Notes: generated by a model from the sequence alone, not told the origin. A DNA stretch of 64,000 nucleotides from Paracentrotus lividus (GCA_940671915.1 CALNVZ010002974.1:14242456-14306455), one strand, 5' to 3'. Shown: positions 1 through 11,340, counted from the stretch's first letter. Translations and numbers: made by a program.

Positions 1-59
1 TTCTCTCCCCAAAATCAAATTGGCAACATCATCAAAAACTCAGCTGAATTTCTTAAATT

Positions 60-265
60 TACATGAGCTGATATAATGGTTTGTAACCTACTAGTATTGG
101 TCTACAACCTATTGGTCTACATCCAATTGGTCTACTAAGCGTCTCGGTCCACATCCAATTGGTCTACTAGGCGTTTGGTCCACATCCAATTGGTCTACTA
201 GACATTTGGTCCACAACCAATTAGTCTACTCGGCGTTTGGTCCACGGCCAATTGGTTTACTAGGC
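60..265 (-). repeat. 31-bp minisatellite, left block
   Basis: About six degenerate copies of a 31-bp unit containing the palindromic core ACCAATTGGT, read here as CCACATCCAATTGGTCTACT followed by AGGCGTTTGGT. The same unit occurs in the opposite orientation at 1290-1710, so the two blocks are inverted relative to each other. Copies differ by substitutions and small indels, indicating age. Confidence 0.75.
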
Positions 266-289
266 CAACTGTGTTTTCAGCTAAAATTA

Positions 290-800
290 AAAACGAGTAA
301 TTTTTTTTGCATTTACTGATTCAAATTACTTAATTTTATGCTTATATGATTGTTTTAGTGTCCCCGACAAATTTCATTAAAAAAAAACAATGAAAATATT
401 AAAAATGTTGAAAAAACAAAGAAAAACATAATAATTCAAAAAACAATAAAATTATTAAGAAATCAATTGTGATACCGGAATTTTTTTCAAGTAGAATTGA
501 TAGGAATGCTATAAAAAATATTCACACCAAAAATTAGCACATTTGGAGCTTTATTTAGTGGGTTAGAGCAAAGAGTTTGATTTCCGTTATTGATTATGCA
601 TAAATTAGCATACCGGGTAATTAATTAACAATTAAACAATTTTCATGAAAAAATAACTATACAATTTTGTAGAATAGGTCACAGGCGACATGCGTGCCAG
701 TTTTCGCGCGCGATCGCGCTGTCGACGGTTGAGACTCAAGGGGGGCCTGGGAGCCCCCCCCCCCCGGCCATATCAACTCCAAAATACCCCGAGCTAGTTA
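290..800 (+). repeat. Dispersed repeat, copy 1 (second copy at 28540-29060)
   Basis: The stretch shares an ordered series of similar segments with 28540-29060: the A-rich block with AAACAAAGAAA words, 'aagaaattgat', 'tagcatgattaatt'-type words, the GC-rich 'gcgcgatcg...gtcgac' patch, a C-run, then 'ccaaaatacccc...gttagggttaaa'. The alignment is collinear but diverged. No coding capacity is seen, so I treat it as an old interspersed element of unknown class. Confidence 0.55.
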
Positions 801-1010
801 GGGTTAAACCTATTACGACTGATGTATGGCGGCCAATTTCCAAAAAAATACCCCCCCCCGCTAAGCTTATCGCTCAGCCAGCGTGACGTGAACAAATATG
901 AATGTACATTTTTTGGTCGCCTGTTGTGACGGGGGAAAATTTGGGTGCACCTTTGGGACGCCAGCATCACGTAGCCCCCCCCCCCGGGTGCAAAATCTGG
1001 ATACGCGGTC
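800..1010 (-). repeat. Fragment of hAT-like MITE family (see 14085 and 14769)
   Basis: Contains 'gtgacgtgaacaaa', 'gcctgttgtgacgggg' and ends in 'gggtgcaaaatctggatacgcg', matching the right half of the MITE at 14769-15033 (for example 'gcctggtgtaacgggg', 'gggtgccaaatcctgggtac'). Several C-runs break it up. It appears to be a truncated copy. Confidence 0.5.
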
Positions 1011-1289
1011 GCCGATGTTTCTCCAATGTGAGTCTTTAATTAGGAGGAATGGTCAAATTAAAAAAAAAAAAAACAACAACATTTACACACAGTAGCCTAT
1101 GACTGACTTGATCTAGAAGTAATAATAAAAATAAAATTAACAAACAAATAATTATAAAAAAACAAAGAATTCTTTCCAATTTACCTGTTACTGATCGAGG
1201 GAACCTCGATGAAATATTTTGTCTGCCCCTCCCCTATTGAAGAATTGATACACCACAGGTTAGTGGATCAATTATTGGTTGTAACCAAA

Positions 1290-1710
1290 AGTTTGTGACC
1301 AATTGATGAAGACCAAATGGCTAGTGGAACCAATGGGATGCTAGACCAACTGGCTAGTGGACCATTGGATGTAGATCAACTGGCTAGTGGACCAATTGGA
1401 TGTAGACCAACTGGTTAGTGGACCAATTGGATGTATGACCAACTGGTTAGTGGACCAATTGGATGTAGACCAACTGGTTTGGACCAATGGATCTAGACCA
1501 ACTGGCTAGTGACCAATTGGATGTAGACCAACTGGTTTAGTGGACTAAATTGGATTGTAGACAATATGGTTAGGGGACAATTGGATGTAGACGATGGGTA
1601 GTGGACCAATTGGCTGTAGACTAAATGTTAGTGGACGATTAGGTTGTAGACTGAATGGATGTAGATGTATTGGGCTAGTAGACATAGGTTGTAGACCAAT
1701 ATGTGTTTTA
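1290..1710 (+). repeat. 31-bp minisatellite, right block (inverted to 60-265)
   Basis: Roughly a dozen copies of a 31-bp unit, GACCAACTGGCTAGTGGACC plus AATTGGATGTA, which is the reverse complement of the left block's unit. Copies are best preserved around 1360-1480 and decay toward 1700. The palindromic CCAATTGG core recurs in most units. Confidence 0.8.
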
Positions 1711-1853
1711 CCGATATAATATGCAATTAATTCTGAATTTATGGCACCAATCATGCTAAAATTAAGTGTATGTCGGCAAAAAGAAAGTTAGAGTAAAAAA
1801 ATTACCAAGTGTGAACTCTTGAGCGCTAAGATTAAAGGCACAATTACACAACA

Positions 1854-3133
1854 CAAAATGAATTTGAGCACAATACTTAATGGTCGAAAACAAAGGTGAA
1901 ATTCTGCGTAAATCAATGTTTGAATGTTTGTACATTTTGTGATATCACAAATTCGATTTTTGATATCACTAATTTGAATTAGTGATATCACTAAAATCGA
2001 ATTAATGATATCACAAAATCGTATTAGTGATATCACTAAATGAATTTGTGATATCACAAATCGAATTAGTGATTCACTATTCGATTTAGTGATATCACTA
2101 CGAATTTAGTGAATCGCACAATCAAAAATCTCGATTTAGTGATATCACAAATTCATTTGTGATATCACAAATTCGAATTAGTATATCACTAATTTCTATT
2201 CATTTACTACACAAACCCCTTTTTTGATATCACGAAATAGAATTTGTGATATCACAAATTCAATTCCTGATATCAACTAATTCGAATTTGTGATATCACA
2301 AATTCATTTAGGATATCACAAATTCGAATTTGTGATATCACTAATTCGATTTTGGTGATATCACTAAATCGAATTAGTGATATCAGTAATTCGAATTAGT
2401 GATATCAGTAATTCGAATTCGTGATATCACAAAATCACGATATATATCAATACGGCTTCAATTACAAAATGAATTTGAGCACAATACTAATGGTCGAAAA
2501 CAAAGGTGAAATTCTGCGTAAAATCAATGTTTGAATGTTTGTACATTTTGTGATATCACAAATTCGATTTTGTGATATCACTAATTCGAATTAGTGATAT
2601 CACTAAATCGAATTAATGATATCACAAAATCGTATTAGTGATATCACTAAATGAATTTGTAATATCACTAAATCGAATTAGTGATATCACATATTCGATT
2701 TAGTGATATCACTAATTCGATTTAGTGATATCACTAATTCGATTTAGTGATATCACAAATTCATTTTGTGATATCACAAATTCGAATTAGTGATATCACT
2801 AATTTCTATTCATTTACTACACAAACCCCTTTTTTGATATCACGAAATAGAATTTGTGATATCACAAATTCAATTCCTGATATCACTAATTCGAATTTGT
2901 GATATCACAAATTCATTTAGTGATATCACAAATTCGAATTTGTGATATCACTAATTCGATTTAGTGATATCACTAATTCGACTTAGTGATATCACGAATT
3001 CTATTTCTTGATATCAAAAAAGGGATTTGTGTGAAAAACATATGGGAATTAGTGATATCAGAAATTCGAATTAGTGATATCAGTAATTCGAATTCGTGAT
3101 ATCACAAAATCACAATATATATCAATACGGCTT
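1854..3133. repeat. 22-bp palindromic satellite in a two-block higher-order repeat
   Basis: The array alternates two 10-bp perfect palindromes, GTGATATCAC and AATTCGAATT, with a period of about 22 bp (clearest at 2700-2770). A unique leader beginning GAATTTGAGCACAATACT occurs at 1860 and again at 2471, an offset of 611 bp. Both blocks end in the same tail (ATATATATCAATACGGCTT) near 2456 and 3133, so the whole array was duplicated as a unit. Individual monomers vary mainly by A/T changes and 1-bp losses. Confidence 0.85.
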
Positions 3134-3156
3134 GCCATATGGACGAAAGTTTGGTC

Positions 3157-3200
3157 CTCTCTCTCTCTCTCTTTCACTTACTCTCTCACTCTATATATCC
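3157..3200. repeat. TC-rich microsatellite
   Basis: Short CT/TC dinucleotide tract directly after the satellite tail. Confidence 0.8.
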
Positions 3201-3221
3201 CATGCTGGGGAATATACATAC

Positions 3222-3634
3222 TTGCTTCTCCAATCTGGTTCGGTTCCTCATTCTCTTCGTCTATGGTAGGTTTTCTTCTTGTTCCTAAAAAAATAAAAGA
3301 ACAGAAGGTCGATGTTCTTAAAAAAATGTTAATGATGTATAATATTTCGATTTTTTGGAAACATCCATTAGAAGAAATAAATTCAAAAGGAGGCACAAAA
3401 AAAAAGAAGCAAAAACAACAACAACAAAAACAAACTAAACAAAACAAAAGAAAACAAAAAAAATATTTTAGAAAAGGATGAACCTTACCTAATGTAGCAC
3501 CGAGTATGATTGCACCAACGATAATTACTATAAAAAGAACGGCTCGTGCGACCTTGCAATCGTTTGATTGACATCTGCTCTTACTTTCCGAATCATTTGT
3601 TTTCTCTTCTACAAACTGCACCTCCTCTTCGTGG
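3222..3634 (-). CDS. Partial gene: two exons of a single-pass membrane protein
   Basis: Two exon-like segments on the minus strand fit together. The first (3634-3489, 146 nt) is preceded by a pyrimidine-rich tract ending in AG and is followed by GTAAGG. It encodes an acidic stretch (HEEEVQFVEEK...), a short Cys pair, and a hydrophobic span of about 20 residues (ARAVLFIVIIVGAIILGATL). The second (3284-3222, 63 nt) has a TTTTTTTAG acceptor and a GTATGT donor and encodes TRRKPTIDEENEEPNQIGEA. The reading phase is conserved across the junction (phase 1), which supports real splicing. The hydrophobic span is a likely transmembrane helix with basic residues on both sides, so orientation is unclear. 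Start, end and family are unknown. No continuation is seen in the satellite downstream. It could be a small membrane protein or the N-terminal anchor of a type II ectoenzyme. Confidence 0.35.
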
Positions 3635-3933
3635 CTTACAAAAATAAAAAGGAGAAAGGAAAAAAAATAATCATCATTAAAAATAGAGGAATCGTATATC
3701 AAAGGGTTACGTTGGGTATATTTTGAACGTATAAGTGGGAGAGGTATTTGCAAAATGTATAGTGGACACTCAACGTCAAATATACAGAGTGAGTCAGGAA
3801 AAAAGTTCAATCATTTTGAAGTTGAAGAAATCTGTAAAAGACTTCAAAATTTCACTTGCGCCAAGTGGCTGGGGGAACATTAAAACAAGTTTTCAAATTC
3901 CGAAAGAGTTTATAACTTTTTTGCACACAGACA

Positions 3934-3935
<2 letters not shown>

Positions 3936-3981
<46 letters not shown>

Positions 3982-4118
3982 ATAAAAATATAAACAAGGT
4001 CACACATACCCTTAGGCACACACACACATACACACACATTATTAGACAAATACTAAGGACTACGTGGTTAAAAAATACATAATCACTGCTTTACGATTTG
4101 TGTGTGAGTGTAAGTGTT

Positions 4119-4151
<33 letters not shown>

Positions 4152-4260
4152 AACTAGAGAGAATGAGAGCGTTTGAGAATGCTTTTGGGGATGCGTGTGT
4201 GTTTGAGGGTGTTGGCGTATGTGGGCGGAAAGGAGGGTGTGTGTGTGTGTGTGAGAAGAT
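3936..4260. repeat. CA/GT/GA microsatellite cluster
   Basis: A (CA)n tract at 3938-3980, further CACA words to 4040, then GT and GA tracts at 4110-4150 and GT again at 4236-4252. Open frames across this stretch are low-complexity artefacts. Confidence 0.85.
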
Positions 4261-4261
4261 G

Positions 4262-5320
4262 TGAATGCGTTTGGAAGACCCGGAAACCAGGCAACCCATA
4301 CGGCTAACGTGGGGATCGCCCAGACATATCGTCGCTTTACGAAACGGCGAATAATCAAATTTCATAATAATTTTCAATTGTCATTTTAATACATATTTTG
4401 AAAGTACTTACATAAACGTATCGACATGCACAAATTTAGGTCATATTACTAATTATTAAAGGAGTTGTTAGCATTTTTGTAAAATGACGATGTCTTAAAT
4501 TCACCAAATTTGAGGAAAGGGATTTTACGAACCGGCGAATAAAATGATTCATCTGTTCGGCGTAGCTTGAAGCACGTTAAACGCATGCTACACGTACGAT
4601 GCACGCAAAGTAAAAAAAAAAAAAAAATGTAAACATAAGTAAGTTCGTAATATGCATGCATATATCATACACGTTGGGCATCATGAACCTGCGTATAGTA
4701 CTACTAGCACTCGTCACTTTGTAACGCATTAGCACACAATACGCGTTAGCAGTATGAAAATTGTGTCATTACGAACCGGCGAATGTTGTTCACACAAGTA
4801 TGATGACTGGTGAGCGTGCTATTTTGAATTCCAACAACATAAATAAAACAAACGGAAACACAGAATTTAATTTGATAGCTATAATTTATTTTGAATGGCG
4901 ATTTAATAAGTGAATTTCCTTCAAGCGCGGTTATCTCTGGGATATGTTCGCGCGCTAATTTTTTTTATAGCAAAGTCCGCGAAGATATGGCGTACAGGTT
5001 ACGTACGGGCACGGCTGACGTGGTCTGATCTCTGATTGGCTGTAACAAATGACTCGTTAAGATGCTCAGCTTAGCCAGGTCCTCGAAGTTAGCCAAACTG
5101 CGCCCTCTAGTGATGTGTTTTATAACGATGTACATTCGTTGTGTGTTTTAAAGATGGTGTATAGTTTTGAGAGAAGGAAACATTTTTTTTTTTTTATTCA
5201 CAGTTAGATAATATGAAAGATTGGATCCTATAACTATAATAAAGAAAATCATATTACTTGAAATCTCGTTTTAGTGTCTTTATTTCACAATATAAGTATA
5301 AAACGTGGTAAGTCGGGGAC
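4262..5320. other. Non-coding stretch with three CGGCGAAT words
   Basis: No gene is visible. The word TACGAA(A/C)CGGCGAAT occurs at about 4338, 4527 and 4770. A poly-T run lies near 5185. Confidence 0.4.
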
Positions 5321-5327
5321 CCGACAC

Positions 5328-5640
5328 CAACTCAGCGTTCACGTGGAAAAGCAATGGGGATTCTATTGTGTGGGTGATATACAAAGATCGTTACGCACCG
5401 TTCATGCGGTAAGCTCCAGCGAGCTGGCATTGCAACAATGGTTACATTATGTTTCTTTCAAACATTTTCACTGAAATTCACCGGAAATCATGCAAGGAAT
5501 ATCACAAGATCTCTCACATAATTATATTTTTTAGGTCAATGTGGACAACATGAGACTATATTTGATCAGTTTTATGCCCACTTTTTTTTTTGTTACCAAA
5601 ATTAAACCAGCTTTAACATGTGCTAACTATATTACAATAA
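5328..5640 (+). repeat. Dispersed repeat family D, copy 1
   Basis: Shares long segments with 41512-41850 ('aactcagcgttcacgtgg', 'accgttcatgcggtaagc', 'gttacattatgtttcttt', 'gaaattcacc.gaaatcat', 'ggaatatcacaagat') and its 3' half also matches 61640-61790. No coding frame is conserved between copies. Confidence 0.75.
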
Positions 5641-6414
5641 TTAGAGTATTAACAATAAGTATAGCCATCGAATTAAATAGTCAGGTTTCATTTTTATCTT
5701 TAGCAGAATCTGATACAAAAAAGGCTAAATATCGATCAAAATTTTCAAATACATCAAAATTGCATGAAGGCGTATATTATACGTTGCTCTCACTCCATGC
5801 TCATTCGACTATGCTAACGATGCCTGGTAGTCTGATTAAGGCAAATCAGATGAAAACAAGCTGAAAATTACATAGAATATGACGGTAAGATTCTTGTTTA
5901 GGCCCAATAGATCATAATGTTGGTTACAAATAGCTCTCTGCACCTGGCCTTTTTTTTTTTTTTATGTCTATCAAAGATCAAAACAACTCTACTGCACCAT
6001 GAACCACAAATAAAAGTAGGTGTGCTTTGAATTTGAGAGAACTTGATAATAACAAAGAAATTTTGTGTAAACACATCAGCTATTATTGCGCAGTCACATT
6101 TCTCCTCCAGTACCTGTACGGCAAATCGAAAGCAATCTTTCTGCCTATTTTTGTACGCACCACGCCTTACAATGACTGCGGAATGTGTGTCAATACCCCT
6201 CTTGAACATGCAAAATTATTTATACACAGTAGTTTCTCAGATTGCAGAAAAAGATATTCGCCCACGGCAAATACCAGTTCAAACTGCATTAGTTTTATGA
6301 AAGCAATATTTTTTGGAGCGTTCGACCGTGTAAAAACAGGTCAAAGGCACCAGTAAGGCTACTGCTCATTCGTTTCGTGTTTTAATATTAGTTTTACTTC
6401 AAAAAGCGTTCATC
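5640..6414. other. Region upstream of the GPCR gene
   Basis: AT-rich sequence with short, unrelated open frames. No repeat family or promoter element could be assigned by eye. It presumably includes the 5' flank of the receptor gene. Confidence 0.35.
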
Positions 6415-7629
6415 ATGGGGTACGACAACTACGAATACGAAGATACTCTTACATATATGAATGGTGTCGAAATGAATTTGTCATTGGAATCATGGAGCTC
6501 GTATTCATTTGACATTTTGTATGACGAATGCCCTGAGTTGACAGTTGAAAGCGCCAGACATCTTCTTGACAATGTTGTCTATTCCCAAGCAAACAAAGTA
6601 TTTACTGGATTTGTTTTACCATTTCTATTATGTGTGGGAGTGATTGGAAACCTGCTGTTTCTTTACGTGGTATGCCGCATGCCTAAAATGCGTACCGCCA
6701 CAAATTGGTTTCTCGCAAACTTGGCTGTCGCTGACATACTCTTCCTCTCCTTTGCTATTGGAGACAAACTTTGGATGTATCACCATTCCCCATTTATTGA
6801 AGATCGCCTCTCGTTCGGGGAATACGGCTGTCCTATCATCTTCATACTCATCGACACCTCCTATTTTGCAGCAATCTGTATGGTCACGCTCGTATCCATG
6901 GAGCGATATTACGCTGTTTGTCGCATGCACAGTGCGCGTACAAGTTCGCGCAAAAACCTGTTCATTGCCCTGGTTGCAGTGTCATGGATCTTAAGTATCG
7001 CGATTGCAGGGTCATTCGTTCCTGCATCCCTTGTCAAATGGACAGGGTGTCGTAAATGGCCAGATATTGACCCTTATACAAATTTGCCAATGTTCATTGG
7101 ATCTTGCATCGCTCCAGGACGACTAAAAAACTACCCAATGTATGTAAACATTGCTAGAACTACCCCGTTCTTCCTACTCGTGACTCTCAACTGTTGGATG
7201 TATATGCGTATTGTTAGAAGTATTACACAAATGAACCGTCATACGCGCATCAGTGGACGCAAGGGGGCCAACGTAAAACAACGAAACCAAATTGCGCGCA
7301 TGCTTGTTATCAATGGACTAGTTTTCTTCATCTGTCTGGTGCCTTTTGAGATATTCTGCCTTCTACAAGTTGTAAACATGATTCGGGACCAACCCGTGCT
7401 CACTAAGGACGTTGTAGTGCCACTCAGATACGTGTCACAGACAATGTCTTACATTAATAGCGTCATCAATCCTATCATTTATATCGGAATGAGTGAGAGA
7501 TACCGGGAGGCATTTAAGAACGTTTTCCTGTGCCGAAGAAAAGTTGATCATGACTCTACCATTGAGGCAGAGACAAGCATGAGTCATGTGAGTGGACAAA
7601 CATACACACATATTGACACTGAACTATAG
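6415..7629 (+). CDS. Class A (rhodopsin-like) GPCR, probable neuropeptide receptor
   Basis: An intact 404-residue intronless reading frame encodes a seven-helix receptor that would sit in the plasma membrane and signal through G proteins. Landmarks: an acidic, Tyr-rich N-terminus with one N-glycosylation site (N21, NLS); TM1 with GN at 78-79; TM2 with LAVAD (D107); the conserved disulfide Cys at C139; ERY (163-165) in place of DRY; W191 in TM4; P251 in TM5; CLVP (307-310) in place of the usual CWxP in TM6; NPIIY (352-356) in TM7. A Cys at 373 in a short basic tail could be palmitoylated, and the C-terminus DTEL fits a class I PDZ-binding motif. The short third loop and the ERY/NPIIY pattern resemble neuropeptide receptors (TRH, neuromedin U or ghrelin-receptor-like groups), but the ligand cannot be read from sequence. 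TM3 lacks the amine-binding Asp. The ATG at 6415 is chosen because it precedes a complete N-terminal domain. No neighbour suggests an operon or cluster. Confidence 0.92.
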   Translation: MGYDNYEYEDTLTYMNGVEMNLSLESWSSYSFDILYDECPELTVESARHLLDNVVYSQANKVFTGFVLPFLLCVGVIGNLLFLYVVCRMPKMRTATNWFLANLAVADILFLSFAIGDKLWMYHHSPFIEDRLSFGEYGCPIIFILIDTSYFAAICMVTLVSMERYYAVCRMHSARTSSRKNLFIALVAVSWILSIAIAGSFVPASLVKWTGCRKWPDIDPYTNLPMFIGSCIAPGRLKNYPMYVNIARTTPFFLLVTLNCWMYMRIVRSITQMNRHTRISGRKGANVKQRNQIARMLVINGLVFFICLVPFEIFCLLQVVNMIRDQPVLTKDVVVPLRYVSQTMSYINSVINPIIYIGMSERYREAFKNVFLCRRKVDHDSTIEAETSMSHVSGQTYTHIDTEL

Positions 7630-7769
7630 ACTGGGAGAGCCTGGTTGTAGTATAGAAAATGTTGATAACTAGTGAAATATGTAACTTAGTATCCATTTGA
7701 TCAGTGAACCATAAAGCCTATTGTTCAAAAAATGTATATTAAACAGCATCTTTCCAACACAAATGAAAA

Positions 7770-9082
7770 TTGCTAGAGCAACCCCAATCCACAAAATGGC
7801 AAAATAAATGATGTTAACAACTATCGTCCAATCTCAATCTTAATATCTTAGGAAAATGTATTTATAAAAGACATAACTTTTATAGATATAAATAATATTC
7901 TCATTAACAACCAATTCGGATTTAGACAGGGTCACTCCACTGCCACCGCACTTTTAGATTTAATCAACAACACAAACCAATCAATTTATAAAAAAGAATA
8001 CTCCCGAACTTTTTTCATTGACCTAACCAAATCATTCGATGTTATAAAACCATTATATTTCATTATAAATGGTATATCATTATGGCATTACTGGTAAAAT
8101 GCTAGAACTTATATCGAGTTACCTTAGTGATCGTAAACAATTGACATTAACATATTGTATTAAATCTGGGGGAAAACAATATAGTGTGGAGTCCCCCAAG
8201 GATCAATTCTTGGACCGCTATTGTTTTTAATCTTTATTAACGACTTCCCATACTCCACCAAACATTTAGGTTATATATTATTTGCAGACGATACAAGTGT
8301 ATTTTGTTAAGGACGCGATCCTTATACTTTATTTGAACATGTAAATACTCAATTAGATAGAATACGTAATGGATGATAGCAAACAAGCTGATTTTAAATA
8401 TTGGAAAAAAAAACATCAAAACAATGATATCATGTTCAGAACTCAAAACTAATAATTATTCCCTGTGATTTGGAATTGTATTATAGTAATACGAATTTTA
8501 GTCTAGTGTCTAACGCCAATTTTTTTAAAGGAGAATTTATAGATGGAAAAAACTTTCATGGAATTATAATGTCAAATATATATGTAAAACCTTAGATGAA
8601 AATATTGGGGTTTGCTTAGATTGCAATTTTTACTACCAACTATTTTGAAAATGTTGTATGATACCCTAATTTCTACTTATAATTTTCTGTTTTTGCAATA
8701 TCATCTGGAGCTTTACTTCGAAGAAAAATGTGAAACCCATTTACAAATTCCTAAATATGGAATTCCGTTTATAACGCATTCGACTTTCCTTTCCCCAAGT
8801 CTACCTTTATTAATATCGTACTTTAAACTGTTCTGAGCATAACTAAAACACTAAAATTGGCCGAAATAATGATATCCCTCTTATTTAAAATGGTTCGATT
8901 CTCTGAAATATCCTCCAAACACCATCAAAGATTTAACTCTTGTGTTATGCTAAGACTCTAAAGGGATTATTTTTCACAAGCCTTGCTTGTGCTTTTTATA
9001 TTCCCGCCACTATAATGTATAACAAATGTATGACAAATTGTATTATATTTTTAATGTGAAATCAAATAAAACTGATGATGAT
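7770..9082 (+). mobile_element. Dead non-LTR retrotransposon (CR1/L2/jockey-like), RT and 3' end
   Basis: Degenerate reverse-transcriptase motifs appear in order: NNYRPISIL (about 7820), NQFGFRQGHSTATALLDLIN (about 7910-7970), FIDLTKSFD (about 8016-8042, catalytic Asp of motif A), [10 protein letters not shown] (8188 on) and FADDT (8281 on, YADD-type catalytic motif). Frameshifts and stops separate them, and a TAA follows shortly after FADDT. The 3' flank ends in AATAAAACTGATGATGATGA, a short-repeat tail typical of CR1/L2-type LINEs. The endonuclease and 5' part are missing, so it is a 5'-truncated, inactive copy. The clade is inferred from motif style and tail only. Confidence 0.85.
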
Positions 9083-9174
9083 GAGGGAATACTATAAATT
9101 TGAATCGTCTTCTTCTTTCTCAGGATAATCATCCTCATTCAATGCTGAAGTCCGTTACAGATGTATACATGCGT

Positions 9175-9214
<40 letters not shown>

Positions 9215-10340
9215 ACATTATTATTATTTTTTTTACCCAGCCGCCTGGCGCAAGTGAGCTTTTACAGGAATGATGACTCTACCAATATACAATATATGTG
9301 ATGAAACCCATCATGAAATGTTCATACTTCAAGCAAGACAACTTCAAAATCATGTGATTTTTTTTTTCTTCTGTATCTGTAGAGCATACTGCTCCCTGAC
9401 ACCCAAGCTTCGATTGTATATACTCACTAGCATATCGCAACTTAAGAGAAGTTTGGTAAAATATATACAAAATTGTAATAAACCTAAATTTATTGGAATT
9501 CAGCTAGGTACAATATCAAACATTTTCACTACTCATGTGTCATATTTTATCCAACGAAATATGAACATCACAACAAAATAAAAATGAGTTTTGTGCGGTG
9601 AAATCGTAGAAACGGGTGGTGACAAATTAATGCTTTCATGCAGCCGATATGCAATTAATTGGAAACCTGGCAATGAATGTAGCGATGGTTACAACTCATT
9701 GTTCCGAAGAGATTTTTGTTCTATGGTTGGTTGGTCCAAAAATAAAATGGGGTTCGTAAGTTCGTAAATACGAACATTAAGTAGGCCTACGGTTTGCACT
9801 TACGAAAATAATTCCTTTTGGGACGAACGAGCCTTCGGAACAACGAGCAGCACCACAAGTGATTTTATACACTGCTTTTAGAGTTAATTTTTTACCGTAA
9901 TCAGGTATGGCAGATAGAAGTTATACCAAATGTAATTGATTTATTATCAATTTACATAAGTTAGTCAGTATATTAATTACATGGGTTGAGTGTATGACAT
10001 TTGTACATCTCGAATCCAACATCTAGATATTTATGATCATTCTTAAGCCCAAAAGAAGATACTCCATTCATAATGAACTGAAACTGTCGGCATATACCGT
10101 ATCAATTTACCAAGCCTGCGTTTAATATAATCATAATATGAGCGACATTTAATTATCTTACCTTTCTATATCTTCATTTCTCAGCATTGTGATCATGTTC
10201 TGGTTCATTCCCAAATCTGCAGCTGTTATTGATATGGAAGCTCTGGTATGCATGATGTCAAATAATCTTTCAACATGAATATGTAACCTGAAACCTGCGA
10301 CCTCTGGCCACCGGACTGTCACTTTGAATCAATGTTTAAC
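9083..10340. other. Gene-free stretch with (GT)n at 9180-9210
   Basis: Contains a GT microsatellite and a poly-T run near 9358. No exon pair, RNA gene or repeat family recognised. Confidence 0.4.
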
Positions 10341-10378
10341 AATGGAATATATCCTGTATGAATGATATATTATGTGTA

Positions 10379-10549
10379 AATCCTTTAACAGGGGAATATA
10401 TGCTAATATCACCATCACACGACGAGGACGGGGACTTAGACAGCGACGATGACAATTATATCACTGCATTAAAACCAAGCAAACATCTACAGCTACACCA
10501 CTTTGAAATAGAATCACCTACCAACTTAAAAGCATTGCTTTCCTGGTAG
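10379..10549 (+). CDS. Possible exon, acidic, unrecognised
   Basis: An open stretch preceded by TTTAACAG (a usable splice acceptor) encodes an acidic segment (DEDGDLDSDDDNYI) followed by a mixed region and a TAG at 10547. The amino-acid mix looks more protein-like than the surrounding sequence, but there is no homologue I recognise and no phase-matched partner exon. It may be a terminal exon or a fossil fragment. Low confidence. Confidence 0.18.
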   Translation, partial: NPLTGEYMLISPSHDEDGDLDSDDDNYITALKPSKHLQLHHFEIESPTNLKALLSW

Positions 10550-11340
10550 AAAAGTATCAATATGAAAAGTTTCTTCTCTTCATAGATATTCCATGTATCC
10601 TCTGTATATCTCTGATTGTATTGTTAAACGATTTGACCGTGAACCTCTCCTACTAAAGTCAATAGAAGTATATGTCGAGATTCTCAGGAAATCATTTAAC
10701 GGGCAGACAAATCTTAATGTACATGCCAGATGAATAAAACCCTAGACAATGAAATAGATGATCGTTACTGGAACGTCAAAAAAGGGTGATTTGGAGTGTT
10801 TTTAAAAGGGAATGTGTCCAGTTTATATTTTCCTTATTGTTCTAATACGGATGCTCTAAGGAACATAATAAATTGTTTAAGGAAACAATTAGACAAGAAG
10901 ACTAAACTTTTATGGACTTTCCTTATAAGAAGAAAAACAAAATTATTCAGACAATTACGTCTAAATATATAGATCACAGAACTGTAGTGTCAGGGAATAT
11001 GGGTATTGGTTAGTATTAAAACTGACGTCATTTGGCAAGGCATTTATGTAGTGTCGTCGACCCATGTGATGTAATTCGGTACCTGGTAGGAATCGATCCC
11101 CGAGAGCGAAGGTATATAAGATATGTATTCCCATTATCAGAATATGCAAATAGTAACGCAGACCAGTATATAAGAATTAATGTTCTAATTTTTCCTTTCT
11201 CTTTCTGCATATATTTTTCTCATTTTGTAATACAAGAAAATACGAAGAAAAAAAAAACATAAAAGAGATGTTTGTTTTATTTTCTTTTTAAAATTGCTAA
11301 TTTCAATAACGTGTATTAGATAGGCATACAAACCATGTAT
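10550..11340. other. Gene-free stretch
   Basis: AT-rich, with only short open frames; nothing assigned. Confidence 0.35.

Noticed and set aside
1854..3133. CRISPR-like array
   Set aside because: The context is eukaryotic; units are contiguous palindromes with no unique spacers.
3178..3810. Single 210-codon minus-strand frame
   Set aside because: It reads through AG/GT-bounded introns and low-complexity sequence; only the two exon-like parts look coding.
3852..4377. Several Cys/Val- or His/Thr-rich frames
   Set aside because: Translations of CA/GT and GA microsatellites.
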